DNA from: a virus
IMG/VR virus record: IMGVR_UViG_3300034358_000044
Coordinates: 1-64,000 of that record
Length of the DNA stretch: 64,000 bases
Reading direction: 5' to 3' (one strand)
Both the position numbers and the translations under genes were made by a program. This document shows, in pieces, positions 63,591 through 64,000 of this stretch. Below the pieces are notes generated by a model. The model saw nothing but the letters and a program-made list of their open reading frames with translations, was not told the DNA's origin and did no database searches. Positions within the stretch are counted from its first letter, which is position 1. Each line of letters begins with the position of its first letter.

Positions 63591-64000
63591 AAGACTTCAG
63601 CATCATCTCGGCCAGGGTTCTCCTGCCAGTTCACTCGATTGCTCCCATTCGTGGGTTCAGGCCCCCCTCCATTGTGGTTCTTGGGTCCAAGCTCGATCTC
63701 ACGCAGGAGGTCTTCTACAACGAGATCAAGGTCTCGGAGTTCGCAGTAACGTCCTCCACCAGACTCATCGTTCGAATCCCTGAGTCGCAGATTGGAAGGG
63801 ACTTCACTGGTATTCAGATCTTCTCTTCCGTCAACCTGACACGCTCGACGGCCGCCCTCTCCTTTGAGCTCCCGCAACCGATGAAGCAGGTGGAGGGGTT
63901 GGAGAGGCTGATTCAGGCCTGGATGATTGTGTTCTTCACCACCCCTGGCTCTGACGTTTTTGATCCTAGTAGTGGCGGCGGAGTTCGAAGCATCATTGGG
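63587..64000 (+). CDS. Baseplate-like protein, N-terminal part (runs off the window)
   Basis: At least 138 residues from ATG 63587; no stop before the edge. A beta-rich, Ig-like start (RPPSIVVLGSKLDLTQEVFY) is followed by AWMIVFFTTPGSDVFDPSSG then GGVRSIIG, which resembles the early part of gp25/gpW-type baseplate wedge domains (TTPG...F...G.G). Assignment is tentative because most of the protein is missing. Confidence 0.5.
   Translation, partial: MKDFSIISARVLLPVHSIAPIRGFRPPSIVVLGSKLDLTQEVFYNEIKVSEFAVTSSTRLIVRIPESQIGRDFTGIQIFSSVNLTRSTAALSFELPQPMKQVEGLERLIQAWMIVFFTTPGSDVFDPSSGGGVRSIIG

Noticed and set aside
1-64000. CRISPR array or long direct repeats
   Set aside because: No regularly spaced repeat was found. 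The only repeated sequences are the promoter, leader and tag motifs described.
1-64000. Integrase, transposase or insertion sequence
   Set aside because: No protein with recombinase or transposase motifs and no flanking inverted repeats were seen.

Overview
The window reads as a GC-rich stretch of a large tailed bacteriophage (Caudoviricetes). It has tightly packed, mostly small genes joined by ATGA, GTGA or TGATG stop/start overlaps. It encodes a tape measure protein, a baseplate/tail structural operon, a tail-assembly chaperone with a programmed -1 frameshift site, and phage-type DNA metabolism genes (class II ribonucleotide reductase, ATP-dependent DNA ligase, adenine methyltransferase). 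I saw no terminase, portal, capsid or DNA polymerase gene and no convincing tRNA, so this is only part of a larger genome. The host cannot be named from sequence alone.

Layout. (1) About 1-20.9 kb: a long, mainly minus-strand run of small, mostly unrecognised genes. Islands of known function are a SET-domain protein and a proline-rich membrane protein (both plus strand), a BRO-N-type protein, a SAM methyltransferase, an exonuclease-X-C-terminus-like protein and a DUF2314-like protein. (2) About 20.9-34.1 kb: a plus-strand run with an XRE-type regulator, the frameshifted tail chaperone, a GroES-like co-chaperonin, a transglutaminase-like peptidase, an inactive-looking HAD protein, a cell-wall-hydrolase-like protein, a ribbon-helix-helix protein, and a MazG-like/P-loop/SWIM fusion next to a second P-loop kinase. 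(3) About 34.2-46.7 kb: a minus-strand metabolic run. It contains a Ycf46-like AAA+ ATPase with Ycf35/DUF1257, SWIM and DUF2997 partners, an adenine methyltransferase, a SLOG protein, a WGR-type DNA ligase, a 28-residue membrane peptide and the class II ribonucleotide reductase, plus two small plus-strand genes at 43.2-43.8 kb. (4) About 46.8-64 kb: a plus-strand late operon with the tape measure, tail/baseplate proteins, a set of tagged proteins and an RNA polymerase sigma factor.

Two patterns link the regions. First, nine minus-strand sites share a bipartite element: CGGCATAA preceded, usually exactly 15 nt upstream, by TCAA or GCAA. Eight of the nine sit directly upstream of a gene start within the window, and the ninth abuts the start of a gene cut by the window edge. 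The geometry equals that of sigma-28/FliA promoters (TAAA-N15-GCCGATAA), and the phage encodes its own sigma factor at 57.2-58.1 kb. Second, six otherwise unrelated proteins, including that sigma factor, carry an N-terminal helix ending in (D)ELxKIA or GKIA. This is a candidate virion-packaging tag. Together they suggest, as inference only, that a late-made, packaged sigma factor could switch on the minus-strand genes in the next infection. Several leaders below these promoters also place the Shine-Dalgarno sequence in the 3' arm of a small three-nucleotide-loop hairpin.
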